DNA of 64,000 bases from Psychrobacillus psychrotolerans (GCF_900115805.1 NZ_FOXU01000010.1:1-64000), one strand, 5' to 3'. Positions 16,542 through 26,693 are shown, counted from the stretch's first letter. A program made the numbers and translations. Notes: a model not told the origin generated them from the letters alone.

Positions 16542-17386
16542 TTGACTCTATTTTTCACTATGAATTTTTACAAAATGCTTTTGCCTCAGGTCTAATCATC
16601 GGTTTTATCGCTCCACTATTAGGGGTTTTTATAGTTGTTCGTAGACTTTCGTTGATAGCTGATGCTTTGAGTCATGTAACATTGGCTGGTATTGCTGGTA
16701 GCTTATATTTGAGTCAGTCTGTCGGGGCATTGGCCCTATTAAACCCATTATATTTAGGAATAGTCGCATCTGTGACTGGGTCGTTGTTTATCGAGAGATT
16801 AAGAAGATTATATAAACACTATGAGGAACTTGCTATACCTATTATTATGTCTGCTGGCCTCGGTTTTGGAGCAATTTTCATCTCATTAGCAGAAGGATTT
16901 AGTTCGGACCTATTTAGCTATTTATTTGGTTCCGTATCTGCAGTAAGTCGTCAGGACTTGTGGATTATTATAGGCATTGCATTAATTGTCATAGTATTTT
17001 TAAGTTTATTTTTTAAAGAATTATTTGTACTTTCTTTCGATGAGGAATATGCGAAAGCATCAGGACTTCCTGCTAAATGGATTCATGTATTATTTATGAT
17101 TGTGACGGCATTAGTTATTGCAGGGTCGATGCGAATTGTAGGTATCTTACTCGTTTCCTCACTTATGACACTGCCGGTTGCTGCTGCTATGCGTATATCC
17201 AAAAGCTTTAAACAGGCAATTTTGCTATCCGTTATATTCGGTGAGTTGTCTGTTATTGTTGGATTGGTTAGTGCATTTTATTTGGATTTAGCGCCAGGTG
17301 GAACAATTGTTGTTACTTCAATTATCATTTTACTTCTAACTATTTTTTCTAAAAAGATAGGGAGCAAGGGAGCTGTTTCAGGGTGA
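16538..17386 (+). CDS. znuB: Zinc ABC transporter permease
   Basis: The 282-residue protein has about eight membrane segments and the conserved ABC-3 family core: RRLSLIADALSHVTLAGIAG near the N-terminus and MRIVGILLVSSLMTLPVAAA near the C-terminus. It pairs with the upstream ATPase. The start overlaps the znuC stop by 4 bases, and its stop overlaps zur by 4 bases. Confidence 0.92.
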   Translation: MIDSIFHYEFLQNAFASGLIIGFIAPLLGVFIVVRRLSLIADALSHVTLAGIAGSLYLSQSVGALALLNPLYLGIVASVTGSLFIERLRRLYKHYEELAIPIIMSAGLGFGAIFISLAEGFSSDLFSYLFGSVSAVSRQDLWIIIGIALIVIVFLSLFFKELFVLSFDEEYAKASGLPAKWIHVLFMIVTALVIAGSMRIVGILLVSSLMTLPVAAAMRISKSFKQAILLSVIFGELSVIVGLVSAFYLDLAPGGTIVVTSIIILLLTIFSKKIGSKGAVSG

Positions 17387-17793
17387 ATATAGAAAAAGCA
17401 TGGGATATTTTAAAAAATGAAGGATATAAAAAAACAGATAAACGCGAGCAAATACTAAGCATTTTTACCGAAACGGAAAAGTATATAACTGCTAAAGATA
17501 TTCTGAATGTGATGAAAAAAGAACATCCCGGGATGAGCTATGATACAATTTATAGAAATTTAAGTACCTTTGTAAATCTGGGCATATTAGAAGAAACCGA
17601 GTTAACAGGGGAGAAACATTTTAGAATGCAATGTGAGGCTGATCATCATCACCATCATTTCATCTGTATGTCCTGTGGCAATATTAAAGAAATTCCATTT
17701 TGTCCAATGGAAGTATTGCAAAATGCTATACCAGGCTACGAAATAGAAAACCACAAATTCGAAATCTATGGCAATTGCCCATCCTGTCATTAA
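17383..17793 (+). CDS. zur: Fur-family zinc regulator Zur
   Basis: The 136-residue repressor has an N-terminal winged helix (MSYDTIYRNLSTF recognition region), the metal-site segment ADHHHHHFICMSCGNIKEIPF and a C-terminal CPSCH. The two CxxC pairs form the structural zinc site. Position in a zinc transport operon behind a Zur box identifies it as Zur and not Fur or PerR. B. subtilis zur (yqfV) is in the same region. Autoregulation is expected. Confidence 0.93.
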   Translation: MNIEKAWDILKNEGYKKTDKREQILSIFTETEKYITAKDILNVMKKEHPGMSYDTIYRNLSTFVNLGILEETELTGEKHFRMQCEADHHHHHFICMSCGNIKEIPFCPMEVLQNAIPGYEIENHKFEIYGNCPSCH

Positions 17794-17798
17794 TAAAA

Positions 17799-17838
17799 AG
17801 TAGCGTAGACCAGTATAAGGTCTACGCTACTTTTTTTT
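17799..17838. terminator. Bidirectional terminator after zur
   Basis: AAAAAGTAGCGTAGACC and GGTCTACGCTACTTTTT form a perfect stem with a 7-base loop. It lies between convergent genes. Confidence 0.9.
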
Positions 17839-17847
17839 GTATATTGC

Positions 17848-18465
17848 TTAATCACTCAATCCAACGGATGTATTTTCATATTCCTTGTTCATAAGAGCCT
17901 TATATATAAAATCTGCTACATTTGCTCTAGTAATAGTTCTACCTGTGCTAGGCACACCCGTTAAAGCCTCTTTATAAACACCTGTAAATTCTTTATCGTT
18001 CAAACCCATAGGGCGTACAATTGTAAAGGTTAAATGATTATTTCTTATATAACTAACTGCATTCGAGTGATCAGTTAGCACATTTTTAAGCATTTTTATC
18101 ATAAATTTGCCCATTAAACCTGGTATCTCATTTTCTATTCCTGCCGAAGCAACATAGACAATGCGTTGGACATTATTAGCGACCATTCCGTCAACAACAT
18201 TCTTTGTCATATCTTCTAACTGCGTAGATTTTTTCATACCGGTTGTAGAGCCTAGACAAGAAATAACAGCTTCCTTACCTGCAATAGCTTCTTTAACGGC
18301 CGCTTTATCAAAAGCATCACCTTGGATAATAGTTAAACGTTCATGCACTAATTCTAATTTCGAAGGGGACCTCACAAAAGCGGTAACTTCATGTCCTTTA
18401 TCTAAAGCTAGTTTAGTAAAATGCTTTCCGACACCACCATTTGCCCCAAATACAATAATATTCAT
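17848..18465 (-). CDS. NAD(P)H-binding atypical SDR protein
   Basis: The 205-residue Rossmann-fold protein starts with IIVFGANGGVGK, the atypical GxxGxxG nucleotide motif, then VTAFVRSPSKL. It belongs to the NAD(P)H-binding/NmrA-like group, whose members include flavin reductases and putative epimerases; the true substrate is unknown. YVASAGIE replaces the usual catalytic YxxxK. ATG 18465 follows AAGGAGAA. Confidence 0.8.
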   Translation of the reverse strand: MNIIVFGANGGVGKHFTKLALDKGHEVTAFVRSPSKLELVHERLTIIQGDAFDKAAVKEAIAGKEAVISCLGSTTGMKKSTQLEDMTKNVVDGMVANNVQRIVYVASAGIENEIPGLMGKFMIKMLKNVLTDHSNAVSYIRNNHLTFTIVRPMGLNDKEFTGVYKEALTGVPSTGRTITRANVADFIYKALMNKEYENTSVGLSD

Positions 18466-18545
18466 ACTCTATTCTCCTTCATATTTAAGATAGCATTGCT
18501 CTAGTTATTTTAATGTTAAAAGTAAACAAGTTCTACCTAATAAAA

Positions 18546-18583
18546 ATAGAGTATAAAACCTCAGCGATTTTATACTCTATTAT
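18546..18583 (-). terminator. Terminator of ispG-nucleotidase unit
   Basis: AATAGAGTATAAAA and TTTTATACTCTATT form a perfect AT-rich stem around a 9-base loop, with T-rich sequence after it on the minus strand. Confidence 0.65.
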
Positions 18584-18625
18584 CTATTTCAGCTAGCCTA
18601 ACTATTCACATGAAACTCTGAAGTT

Positions 18626-19204
18626 TTACTTTATAGCCATTGAAAATTCTTTTTCAATCCAGTTATTCGCTTCAATCCAATTATTCACTCGGATAACACG
18701 AGATGGTACTGGCAACTGATTATATGGTGTATTAAATAATATTACGGGAATATCAAGTTCTTCACTAATTTCAACGGCATTATCGTGTTTGTCTTCAAAA
18801 AATGCATGAACACCATGTCTTCGAGCCGTCTCTATTTTGTTATGTGTGCCAATCAGTTCAATATGATCGTATAACAACTCTTGTTGTTTAAACCAATCTA
18901 GTGTAATGTCCATGACATTGTCACCACGAGCAGAGATAAAATATAACTCGTATTTTTCTTTCCAAGCAGATAATACAGCGTGTGCATCTGGTTGAATAGG
19001 GGATGTGGCATAAATAGTAGCTTCAGCTTTTTTAAACCATTCGTAAAATTCTTTTTGACTTACTGGAAATGCCTTCGTTAAATCATATTCTTTAATATCT
19101 TCTAACTGTAAATTACATTTAAATGCTTCGTTAATATGAGGAAGCAAAGAAGTAGGGGATGTTACTGTCCCGTCTATATCGATACCAAATCGTATATTCG
19201 TCAA
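18626..19204 (-). CDS. 5'-nucleotidase-type HAD hydrolase (YqfW-like)
   Basis: The 192-residue HAD phosphatase has motif I GIDIDGTVTSP (residues 7-17), motif II FISARG and motif IV HAFFEDKHDNAVEI. It resembles the bacterial 5'(3')-deoxyribonucleotidase C-type family and B. subtilis YqfW, which also lies near ispG. The best start is TTG 19204 behind GGAATGG. It is 12 bases downstream of ispG in the same direction. Confidence 0.78.
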   Translation of the reverse strand: MTNIRFGIDIDGTVTSPTSLLPHINEAFKCNLQLEDIKEYDLTKAFPVSQKEFYEWFKKAEATIYATSPIQPDAHAVLSAWKEKYELYFISARGDNVMDITLDWFKQQELLYDHIELIGTHNKIETARRHGVHAFFEDKHDNAVEISEELDIPVILFNTPYNQLPVPSRVIRVNNWIEANNWIEKEFSMAIK

Positions 19205-19216
19205 TTACACCATTCC

Positions 19217-20341
19217 TTACACTTGTGTTTTTTCTTGCTTTTGCTGCTCTTCTAGCTCTTTGTTTGCAAAATATTCTGCAGCAAGTTTGTCTATTTCTAC
19301 TTTAAGTTCTTCGACCATTGTTTCTTCAGGTACTTTACGCACTGTTTTGCCTTTCATGAATAACAGACCTTCACCACGTGCGCCTGCGATCCCTATATCT
19401 GCCTCACGAGCTTCTCCTGGGCCATTAACTGCACAGCCAAGTACTGCAACTTTAAGAGGGGCTTTAATGTGCGAGATATATTCTTCTACTTCATTTGCAA
19501 TTTTTATTAAGTCGATTTCAATACGTCCACAAGTAGGACAAGAAATTAGCGTAGCTGAATTAGAAGATAGTCCGAAAACTTTTAGTAATTCGCGTGCTAC
19601 TTTTATTTCTTCTACTGGGTCTGCACTTAAGGAAACACGCATTGTGTTACCGATTCCCATGCTTAAAAGTGTACCCAATCCAGCGGCACTTTTGATTGAT
19701 CCTGAGAAAAGAGTACCAGATTCTGTAATTCCTAAGTGAAGAGGGTAGTCAAATGCTTCGGATGCTTTACGATAAGCCTCTACAGCCAATGTAACATCGG
19801 ATGCTTTCATGGAGACGATGATATCATGAAAGTCTAAATCTTCTAGTATTTTAATATGATGTAACGCACTTTCTACCATTCCATCTGCAGTTGGATAACC
19901 ATACTTTTCTAAAATTTTTCTTTCAAGGGAACCAGCATTTACTCCTATACGAATTGGAATACCTTTTGCTTTAGCTGCATTTACAACTGCTTCCACTTTT
20001 TCTTTACGGCCAATATTACCTGGGTTTATACGTATTTTATCAGCACCCTGCTCTATTGCGATAAGTGCTAACTTATAGTCAAAGTGAATATCTACTACTA
20101 AAGGAATATTAATGCGTTTTTTTATCTCGCCAATCGAGTAAGCTGCACGTTCATCTGGACATGCGACACGTACGATTTGACAGCCTGCTTCTTCTAAACG
20201 TAAGATTTCAGCAACTGTTGCTTCTACATCATGTGTTTTTGTTGTTGTCATACTTTGTATAAATAGCTCGTTGCTTCCACCTATTGTTAAGTTTCCAACT
20301 CGTACTGGACGAGTTTTGGAACGATGTATTAATCCGCTCAT
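19217..20341 (-). CDS. ispG: HMBPP synthase (GcpE)
   Basis: The 374-residue enzyme converts MEcPP to HMBPP in the MEP pathway, with a 4Fe-4S cluster. The cluster ligands are seen in ISCPTCGR and [12 protein letters not shown], and [16 protein letters not shown] is the conserved barrel segment. ATG 20341, giving [17 protein letters not shown], is preferred over an upstream in-frame ATG because AAGGAGAG precedes it at the right distance. Confidence 0.95.
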   Translation of the reverse strand: MSGLIHRSKTRPVRVGNLTIGGSNELFIQSMTTTKTHDVEATVAEILRLEEAGCQIVRVACPDERAAYSIGEIKKRINIPLVVDIHFDYKLALIAIEQGADKIRINPGNIGRKEKVEAVVNAAKAKGIPIRIGVNAGSLERKILEKYGYPTADGMVESALHHIKILEDLDFHDIIVSMKASDVTLAVEAYRKASEAFDYPLHLGITESGTLFSGSIKSAAGLGTLLSMGIGNTMRVSLSADPVEEIKVARELLKVFGLSSNSATLISCPTCGRIEIDLIKIANEVEEYISHIKAPLKVAVLGCAVNGPGEAREADIGIAGARGEGLLFMKGKTVRKVPEETMVEELKVEIDKLAAEYFANKELEEQQKQEKTQV

Positions 20342-20434
20342 GAAATTCTCTCCTTCTTGAGGCATATGCCATCACTATTCACCATTTTATCAGTCTTTCC
20401 AATGAAATGACAAGAAAGAACGCTCTATTTTACA

Positions 20435-20755
20435 TTATTTACATTCAGTTGACGAAGTATAGGTAGGTAAAAGAACATTTTCGCCTGCTTTAAACGCCTG
20501 ATTTATAAAATGTGGATTAAGCGTGTAGAAGTCAGTAAATCTCTCCGTATAGGTGATTGTTTCACTAGAAGGATATAGGGCAAATAATGAATGTAGTGTA
20601 TCTCCAGCCATAACTTCCACAGTTATATAATCTAACTCTTTCTCACATGTTACTGGTTGAGAGGAGTAGGCTAGTGGGATAGTTCCTTCGATCAAATCTA
20701 CTTTAATAATATAGAAAGAAACTAGTAATAGAATAGTTGCTACAAATATTTTCAT
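20435..20755 (-). CDS. Membrane-anchored LysM-like protein (YqfZ-like)
   Basis: The 106-residue protein starts with a hydrophobic anchor or signal (MKIFVATILLLVSFYIIKV) followed by a single LysM-like domain: TVEVMAGDTLHSLFALYP to NPHFINQAFKAGENVLLP. It probably sits at the outer membrane face and touches peptidoglycan. B. subtilis yqfZ has the same location beside ispG and a similar layout. Confidence 0.7.
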   Translation of the reverse strand: MKIFVATILLLVSFYIIKVDLIEGTIPLAYSSQPVTCEKELDYITVEVMAGDTLHSLFALYPSSETITYTERFTDFYTLNPHFINQAFKAGENVLLPTYTSSTECK

Positions 20756-20757
20756 AA

Positions 20758-20798
20758 GAAAACCCCCTTACTCTAATCTATGCGAGGTAAGGGGGTAC
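20758..20798 (-). terminator. Terminator downstream of the DUF1189 gene
   Basis: ACCCCCTTAC and GTAAGGGGGT are inverted, and a T-rich run follows the stem on the minus strand. It overlaps the leader of the LysM-like gene, so partial read-through may occur. Confidence 0.65.
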
Positions 20799-20804
20799 TA
20801 TGTA

Positions 20805-21305
20805 TTATCTTTTCACTGGATAGTATTTAGTCGTTAAAAAGATAATTATCAAAGTTAGTGTATAGATTACTAATTGAAGATAGTTGTTTGAAACTTGTAA
20901 AATAGCCAAAATAATAGAGATTATCATTGGAATTGTACTTGCAAAGAGAGTAGTTCTCCAAATATGACGAAATTCACCTTTTCTCTTTCTAAGCAGAAGA
21001 ATAATACTACCTATATATGCAAATATACTTATGCGAACAAAAATTAACAAAGTGTTTAATACAAATAAAAATATAAAGGAGAATGGATATAAAAGCCATT
21101 GAATCTGGGAAAAATATTCTAGTAAACCTTCCATCGATTGTTGTTGGTCAGAAATTCCGTTGATGAAATAAATAAAAGAGATAATGGACATGATAAATAT
21201 ATAACTAAATATATATTGCATTACTTTGCCAATCGGTATAAGTCGAAAAGCGGCCATTTTTTTAGGACTATGTAAGCTAGATTGAAATAATTGAAATAAA
21301 CTCAA
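20805..21305 (-). CDS. DUF1189 family membrane protein (YqgB-like)
   Basis: The 166-residue protein has about four membrane segments. The start SLFQLFQSSLHSPKKMAAFRLI matches the DUF1189 opening, with Phe- and Ser-rich sequence before SPK. It is shorter than B. subtilis YqgB. TTG 21305 follows AAAGGGTGA. The function of the family is unknown. Confidence 0.7.
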   Translation of the reverse strand: MSLFQLFQSSLHSPKKMAAFRLIPIGKVMQYIFSYIFIMSIISFIYFINGISDQQQSMEGLLEYFSQIQWLLYPFSFIFLFVLNTLLIFVRISIFAYIGSIILLLRKRKGEFRHIWRTTLFASTIPMIISIILAILQVSNNYLQLVIYTLTLIIIFLTTKYYPVKR

Positions 21306-21476
21306 ATGTTGTCACCCTTTCAATCTCATTCTAACATTAAGCAAATAAAAACATAAAGTAGCATTTGCATTGTTAAGAAATTGTAAAGAATGTTTTAATC
21401 TATTTACAATACCTTACTGACTACTGAATAATAGAGAAGTATGTGAAAATTGTCGAAAACGGGAGTTGAGTATAGA

Positions 21477-23108
21477 GTGGAATTAAATTGGCAGGAAATA
21501 CTCTTTCAATTTTTTGGTGGGCTGGGTATTTTCTTGTTCGCAATTAAATTTATGGGTGATGGTCTTCAAAAAGCTGCAGGCGATAAACTTCGTGATATTT
21601 TAGATAAGTATACGACTAACCCGTTTATGGGTGTATTAGTAGGTATAATTGTTACTGTGCTTATTCAATCTAGTTCTGGTACAACAGTTATTACTGTTGG
21701 TTTAGTTAGTGCTGGATTCATGAAGCTCCGACAAGCAATCGGTGTAATCATGGGTGCAAATATCGGAACAACTATTACTGCCTTTATCATAGGTTTCGAT
21801 GTAGGCGGCTATGCTTTACCTATAATGGCTGTAGGAGCATTTCTATTGTTTTTCTTTAAGAAAAACAAAGTGCAGAATCTAGGCGAAGTTATTTTTGGAT
21901 TTGGTGGGTTGTTCCTTGGTCTTGAACTAATGAGCGATGGGATGAAACCACTGAGAGAACTGAGCACTTTTACTGATTTTACACTTAGCATGAGTGATAG
22001 CCCTATTCTCGGAGTATTAAGTGGGACTATTTTCACGTTGGTCGTACAGAGCTCAAGTGCAACTGTGGCGATTCTTCAAGGACTTTATGCGGAAAACCTT
22101 CTTTCTTTACAAGGATCACTTCCAGTTTTATTTGGAGATAATATTGGTACAACTATTACAGCGATACTTGCTTCTTTAGGTGCATCAGTTGCAGCTAAGC
22201 GTGCTGCGGCTACACATGTATTATTTAATGTAGTAGGTAGTATTATATTTTTAATATTGTTGACACCTTTTACAATGTACATTGAGTGGATTTCCGGTGT
22301 ACTTGATCTGGAAAATAAAATGCAAATAGCATTCGCACATGGATCATTTAATGTAGCCAATACAATTATTCAATTCCCGCTTATTGGAGCATGGGCTTAT
22401 CTCGTTACTAAACTTATCCCTGGTGAGGATGTTTCAATCGAATATAATCCAAAACACTTAGATGTTCACTTTATTGAACAATCACCATCTATCGCTATTG
22501 GTCAAGCAAAAGAAGAAATATTGCGAATGGGTGCATTAAGTGTGCAGGGATTAGAAACGACATACGCTTATTTAAAAACAAACCTTAAAAAAGATGCAGA
22601 TTTAGGTTATCAAATAGAAGATGCATTAAATAACTTAGATCAAAAAATTACAGATTATTTAGTGAAAATCTCATCACAACCTTTATCGGTACAAGATTCT
22701 AATAGACATAATATATTAATGGACACAGTTCGGGATGTAGAAAGAATTGGAGATCATTTTGAAAATATCATAGAATTAGTCGATTATAAAGAAGTGAATC
22801 GTTTATTCCTTACGGAAGATGCTATAAAAGATGTTTCGGAAATGTTCGAGCTTACAATAGAAACTGTTTCTATATCATTGGAAGCATTAGATACGAGCAA
22901 TGTCGAATTGGCGAAAAAAGTGTCAGAACAAGAGAATGTAATTGACAAAATGGAACGTCAGTTTAGAAAAAATCATATTCTACGTGTGAACCAAGGCACT
23001 TGCTCTGGACAAGCAGGAATTGTTTTTGTTGATATTTTAAGTAATTTAGAACGTATAGGCGATCACGCTTCCAATATTGCGGAAACTGTATTAGGTAAAA
23101 GAATATGA
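21477..23108 (+). CDS. Na/Pi cotransporter family protein with PhoU-like tail
   Basis: The 543-residue protein has two NptA-type repeats, seen in LIQSSSGTTVITVGLVSAG and VVQSSSATVAILQG, each with the QSSS signature. A cytosolic C-terminal PhoU-like helical domain carries two DxxERIGDH motifs (DVERIGDHFENI and NLERIGDHASNI). It probably imports phosphate with sodium or controls phosphate flux. The start is taken as GTG 21477, behind GGGAG, giving MELNWQE. A TTG at 21450 has no ribosome-binding site. Confidence 0.85.
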   Translation: MELNWQEILFQFFGGLGIFLFAIKFMGDGLQKAAGDKLRDILDKYTTNPFMGVLVGIIVTVLIQSSSGTTVITVGLVSAGFMKLRQAIGVIMGANIGTTITAFIIGFDVGGYALPIMAVGAFLLFFFKKNKVQNLGEVIFGFGGLFLGLELMSDGMKPLRELSTFTDFTLSMSDSPILGVLSGTIFTLVVQSSSATVAILQGLYAENLLSLQGSLPVLFGDNIGTTITAILASLGASVAAKRAAATHVLFNVVGSIIFLILLTPFTMYIEWISGVLDLENKMQIAFAHGSFNVANTIIQFPLIGAWAYLVTKLIPGEDVSIEYNPKHLDVHFIEQSPSIAIGQAKEEILRMGALSVQGLETTYAYLKTNLKKDADLGYQIEDALNNLDQKITDYLVKISSQPLSVQDSNRHNILMDTVRDVERIGDHFENIIELVDYKEVNRLFLTEDAIKDVSEMFELTIETVSISLEALDTSNVELAKKVSEQENVIDKMERQFRKNHILRVNQGTCSGQAGIVFVDILSNLERIGDHASNIAETVLGKRI

Positions 23109-23587
23109 TAGATATAATTGGTTGGATATTCATCATTTTATGTTTTATCGTTGCTTTTATCGGCACGTTTTATCCTATAATCCCATCGGTTGTGTTTATG
23201 CTACTGGGATATGTTGTATATGGATTATTTTTCTCTTTTGCAGAGCTGACCTGGTTGTTTTGGGTAATTCAAATTCTTTTTGTTGTATTACTATTCGGAG
23301 CGGATATGGCGGCAAATGCTTTTGGAGTGAAAAAGTTCGGAGGGACCAAAGCTGGAGTGTGGGGAAGTACTGTTGGGCTCCTTTTTGGCCCATTTGTTAT
23401 CCCTGTAGCGGGTATTTTAATAGGACCCTTTATTGGTGCTGTCTTGGCAGAACTGATTGTGACACGGCTTGGTTTAAAACAAGCGATTAAATCAGGAGTA
23501 GGTTCTTTAATAGGATTTTTAACTTCTTCAGTAGTAAAGATTATTGTTTTAGTGATAATGCTTATTGTGTTTATATTCTTTGTGTAA
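23105..23587 (+). CDS. yqgC: DUF456 membrane protein (YqgC)
   Basis: The 160-residue protein has three to four membrane segments and glycine-rich loops (GTKAGVWGSTVG, GPFIGAVLAEL) typical of DUF456. B. subtilis yqgC lies next to sodA as here. It overlaps the Na/Pi transporter gene by 4 bases. Its function is unknown. Confidence 0.78.
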   Translation: MIDIIGWIFIILCFIVAFIGTFYPIIPSVVFMLLGYVVYGLFFSFAELTWLFWVIQILFVVLLFGADMAANAFGVKKFGGTKAGVWGSTVGLLFGPFVIPVAGILIGPFIGAVLAELIVTRLGLKQAIKSGVGSLIGFLTSSVVKIIVLVIMLIVFIFFV

Positions 23588-23605
23588 TTTCAGTCAAAAG
23601 TATGA

Positions 23606-23620
23606 TTATAATTATTTTAG
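23606..23620 (+). promoter_or_regulatory. PerR/Fur-box-like sequence upstream of sodA
   Basis: TTATAATTATTTTAG matches the Per box TTATAATNATTATAA except for two positions. It lies 87 bases before sodA. Regulation by PerR is plausible but not shown. Confidence 0.35.
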
Positions 23621-23706
23621 TCGATTTTAATTGAACGATTGTTCATAGTTTGATACGCTAATACATGGAAAGAATTTTCTAAAATATTCTTTAGGAGGAA
23701 ACAATA

Positions 23707-24315
23707 ATGGCATATGAATTACCAGAATTACCTTACGCATATGATGCACTAGAACCACATATCGACAAAGAAACGATGAATATTCATCACACTAAACACC
23801 ACAATACTTACGTGACTAACGTAAATAACGCACTTGCAGATCATTCGGATCTACAAGGCAAATCAGTGGAAGAGTTAATCGCTAATTTAGACGCTGTTCC
23901 AGAAGCAATCCGTACTGCAGTTCGCAACAATGGTGGCGGACATGCTAACCACTCATTATTCTGGCAAATCTTATCTCCAAACGGTGGCGGAAATCCAACA
24001 GGAGAATTAGCTTCAGCAATCGACGCTAAATTCGGTAGCTTCGACGCATTCAAAGAAGAATTCGCTAAAGCTGCTACAACACGTTTTGGTTCAGGTTGGG
24101 CTTGGTTATCAGTAGCTAACGGAGAATTAGAAGTTTCTTCTACAGCAAACCAAGATTCACCGATTATGGAAGGTAAAACTCCATTATTAGGTTTAGATGT
24201 TTGGGAACATGCTTACTACTTAAACTATCAAAACCGTCGTCCAGACTACATCGGTTCTTTCTGGAATGTAGTAAACTGGGATGAAGTATCTAAACGTTTC
24301 ACTGCTGCAAAATAA
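23707..24315 (+). CDS. sodA: Superoxide dismutase (Mn type)
   Basis: The 202-residue enzyme removes superoxide. Metal ligands are in [12 protein letters not shown] (family His), [10 protein letters not shown] (second His) and [19 protein letters not shown] (Asp and third His). The GGG and active-site sequence favours Mn over Fe. The start follows TTAGGAGGAAAC, a strong ribosome-binding site that suits an abundant protein. Confidence 0.96.
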   Translation: MAYELPELPYAYDALEPHIDKETMNIHHTKHHNTYVTNVNNALADHSDLQGKSVEELIANLDAVPEAIRTAVRNNGGGHANHSLFWQILSPNGGGNPTGELASAIDAKFGSFDAFKEEFAKAATTRFGSGWAWLSVANGELEVSSTANQDSPIMEGKTPLLGLDVWEHAYYLNYQNRRPDYIGSFWNVVNWDEVSKRFTAAK

Positions 24316-24356
24316 GAATTTTGCTAAAGTAACGTAACATCTATAATAATTGAAAC

Positions 24357-24397
24357 TTTGCACACACTTTTTCGTCTAAAAGTGTGTGCTTTTTATG
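24357..24397 (+). terminator. Terminator of sodA
   Basis: GCACACACTTTT and AAAAGTGTGTGC form a perfect stem followed by TTTTTAT. Confidence 0.88.
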
Positions 24398-24441
24398 TTA
24401 CACTGTTCATATGTAAATTATTTAATAAAGAAGGTGAACTC

Positions 24442-26643
24442 ATGCGAAAAATTCCAAATAAACGTGCACAAAATATGAAGGCTAAACAACGAGCAAATAT
24501 TACATTTCGTATGAACATACTATTTTTCTCGATATTTATCCTCTTTACTATGCTAATACTCCGATTAGGCTATCTCCAAATTGTTAAAGGTGAAGATTAC
24601 ACCCGAGAATTAGCCCGTACCGAGGAAGTACCAGTAAACACTAGTGTTCCCCGTGGTCGTATTTTCGATAGTGAAGGACGTATAATGGTTGATAATCTTC
24701 CACAGCGAGCTATTACATATACCAAAATGCAAACAACAAAATCCGAAGATATGTATGAAATTGCAGAAGAACTAAGTCTATTAATAGAAAAAATACCAGC
24801 AGGAATTACAAAGAGTGATTTGCAGGACTTCTGGTTAAAAGAAAATCCAGAGGAAGCTCTCGAGTTAGTGAGTGATAAAGAGAGAAAAAAAATAGAAGCA
24901 AATGAAGACTTAGACAAAAAAGAGAAAAGTAAAGAAATCAATCGTTTAACTAGAAGCAGAATTACGGAAGAACAACTGAATTCATTTACCCCCGAACAAT
25001 TAGAAATCATTGCTATTTATCGAGTGATGGCTTCTGGTTATGCATTATCTCCTCAAATTATTAAAGGAGATGACGTTAAGGAAGAAGTTTCAGTGGAAGA
25101 ATTTGCGCGGGTTTCTGAAAGACTTGGAGACTTAGAAGGAGTAAACACCACGACAGATTGGCGCCGAGTGAAAAATTCATCACTGGCTATCCTAGGCACC
25201 ACAACACTACCGAAAATAGGTATTCCAAAAGACCGCTTAGATTATTTTCTAGCTCGTGATTATTCTCGAAATGATCGGGTTGGTACAAGTTATATTGAAC
25301 AACAGTATGAAGAAGTTCTTCAAGGTCAAAAAAGTGTTGTAAAAAATATTACGGATGGAAAAGGAAGAGTAATTGATATTCAAACTGTTTTTGAAGGAGA
25401 GCCAGGCAAAGATTTAGTGTTAACAATGGATAGTGAAGTTCAATTAGCACATGAAGAAATTCTTGCAAAAGAACTACTTAAATATAGCAATAGCTATGGT
25501 GGTAAGTATTTAAAGCATGCTTATTTTATAATGATGGATCCTTACACGGGTGAGGTGCTTTCCCTTGTTGGAAAACAAGTCGGGAGTAACGAAAAAACGG
25601 GAGCAAAAGAAATTCAAGACTACGCATTTGGTGCATTTACTAATGCATATGAAATGGGATCTACTGTAAAGCCTGCTACTGTACTTACAGGTTATCGCGA
25701 GGGTATATATTCCATCAATGCCACGTTAGTTGATGAACCTATCCGGATTAAAGGTTCAGCACCTAAGAGTTCCGTATTTAATAGATCTGGTAGCATTCGA
25801 GTGAGTGATTTACAAGCGTTGGAACGTTCTTCCAATGTGTTTATGTTTAAAACTGCATTTGGAGTAGCTGGTAAAAACTATGTGCCTAATCAGTCTATCA
25901 ATTTTGGAACGGAAGCCTTTCTTAAAATGAGAAGTGGTTATGCTCAGCTTGGACTTGGTTCATTAACTGGTATTGATCTGCCTGGAGAGGTAAACGGGGA
26001 GACAGGTGGATTTGCAGATGGTAAGCTACTTGATCTGAGTATTGGTCAGTATGATACGTACACTACATTGCAGCTTGCGCAATTTGTTTCTACCATAGCA
26101 AACGGAGGAAACAGAATTCAACCTCATGTAGTCAAAGAGATTAGAGAACCTTCTGAAGATGGTGTTCAATTAGGGTCAGTAGTAAAAGAAATGACTCCAA
26201 CCATTTTAAATACTGTAGATAACTCACGTGCAGAAATTGAACAAGTTCGTAAAGGTATGCAACGTGTGTATTTTGGTGATAAAGGTACAGCTAGAGGCGC
26301 ATTTGCAAATGCTCCATTTACAGGTGGAGGAAAAACAGGAACTGCTCAAGCTAGCGAGTATGATCGAGATGCAGGGCATTCATTTAATACTGTAAATTTA
26401 ACGCATGTTGGTTTCGCACCATATGATAATCCTGAAATTGCATACGCACTTGTTATCCCAGATGCTTCCTTAGAATCATCATACAAAACCAATTTTTCTA
26501 CAGCAATAGCAAAAGAGCTTGTGGATAAATATTTTGAAATTAAGAAAAAAAATAAAGAGACAACCGAAATCGATTCAACTTCTACTTCTCTTATAAAACC
26601 CGCATTTACAAATGCTAAAATTGATGAAGAAGAAAACGATTAA
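24442..26643 (+). CDS. pbpA: Class B penicillin-binding protein (PBP2A type)
   Basis: The 733-residue transpeptidase crosslinks peptidoglycan. One N-terminal membrane segment (about residues 18-42), a dimerisation/pedestal domain beginning VNTSVPRGRIFDSEGR, and a transpeptidase domain with STVK (Ser nucleophile), SSN and KTGTAQ are seen. An acidic tail ends EEEND. The place after sodA matches B. subtilis pbpA, needed for rod-shaped elongation. ATG 24442, behind AAGAAGGTGA, is chosen over an upstream ATG inside the sodA terminator. Confidence 0.9.
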   Translation: MRKIPNKRAQNMKAKQRANITFRMNILFFSIFILFTMLILRLGYLQIVKGEDYTRELARTEEVPVNTSVPRGRIFDSEGRIMVDNLPQRAITYTKMQTTKSEDMYEIAEELSLLIEKIPAGITKSDLQDFWLKENPEEALELVSDKERKKIEANEDLDKKEKSKEINRLTRSRITEEQLNSFTPEQLEIIAIYRVMASGYALSPQIIKGDDVKEEVSVEEFARVSERLGDLEGVNTTTDWRRVKNSSLAILGTTTLPKIGIPKDRLDYFLARDYSRNDRVGTSYIEQQYEEVLQGQKSVVKNITDGKGRVIDIQTVFEGEPGKDLVLTMDSEVQLAHEEILAKELLKYSNSYGGKYLKHAYFIMMDPYTGEVLSLVGKQVGSNEKTGAKEIQDYAFGAFTNAYEMGSTVKPATVLTGYREGIYSINATLVDEPIRIKGSAPKSSVFNRSGSIRVSDLQALERSSNVFMFKTAFGVAGKNYVPNQSINFGTEAFLKMRSGYAQLGLGSLTGIDLPGEVNGETGGFADGKLLDLSIGQYDTYTTLQLAQFVSTIANGGNRIQPHVVKEIREPSEDGVQLGSVVKEMTPTILNTVDNSRAEIEQVRKGMQRVYFGDKGTARGAFANAPFTGGGKTGTAQASEYDRDAGHSFNTVNLTHVGFAPYDNPEIAYALVIPDASLESSYKTNFSTAIAKELVDKYFEIKKKNKETTEIDSTSTSLIKPAFTNAKIDEEEND

Positions 26644-26659
26644 TATAATTTACTTAACA

Positions 26660-26693
26660 AAAAAAGGAAGTGACGAGATCACTTCCTTTTTTT
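26660..26693 (+). terminator. Terminator of pbpA
   Basis: AAAAAGGAAGTGA and TCACTTCCTTTTT form a perfect stem with a short loop and T-run. Confidence 0.9.
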
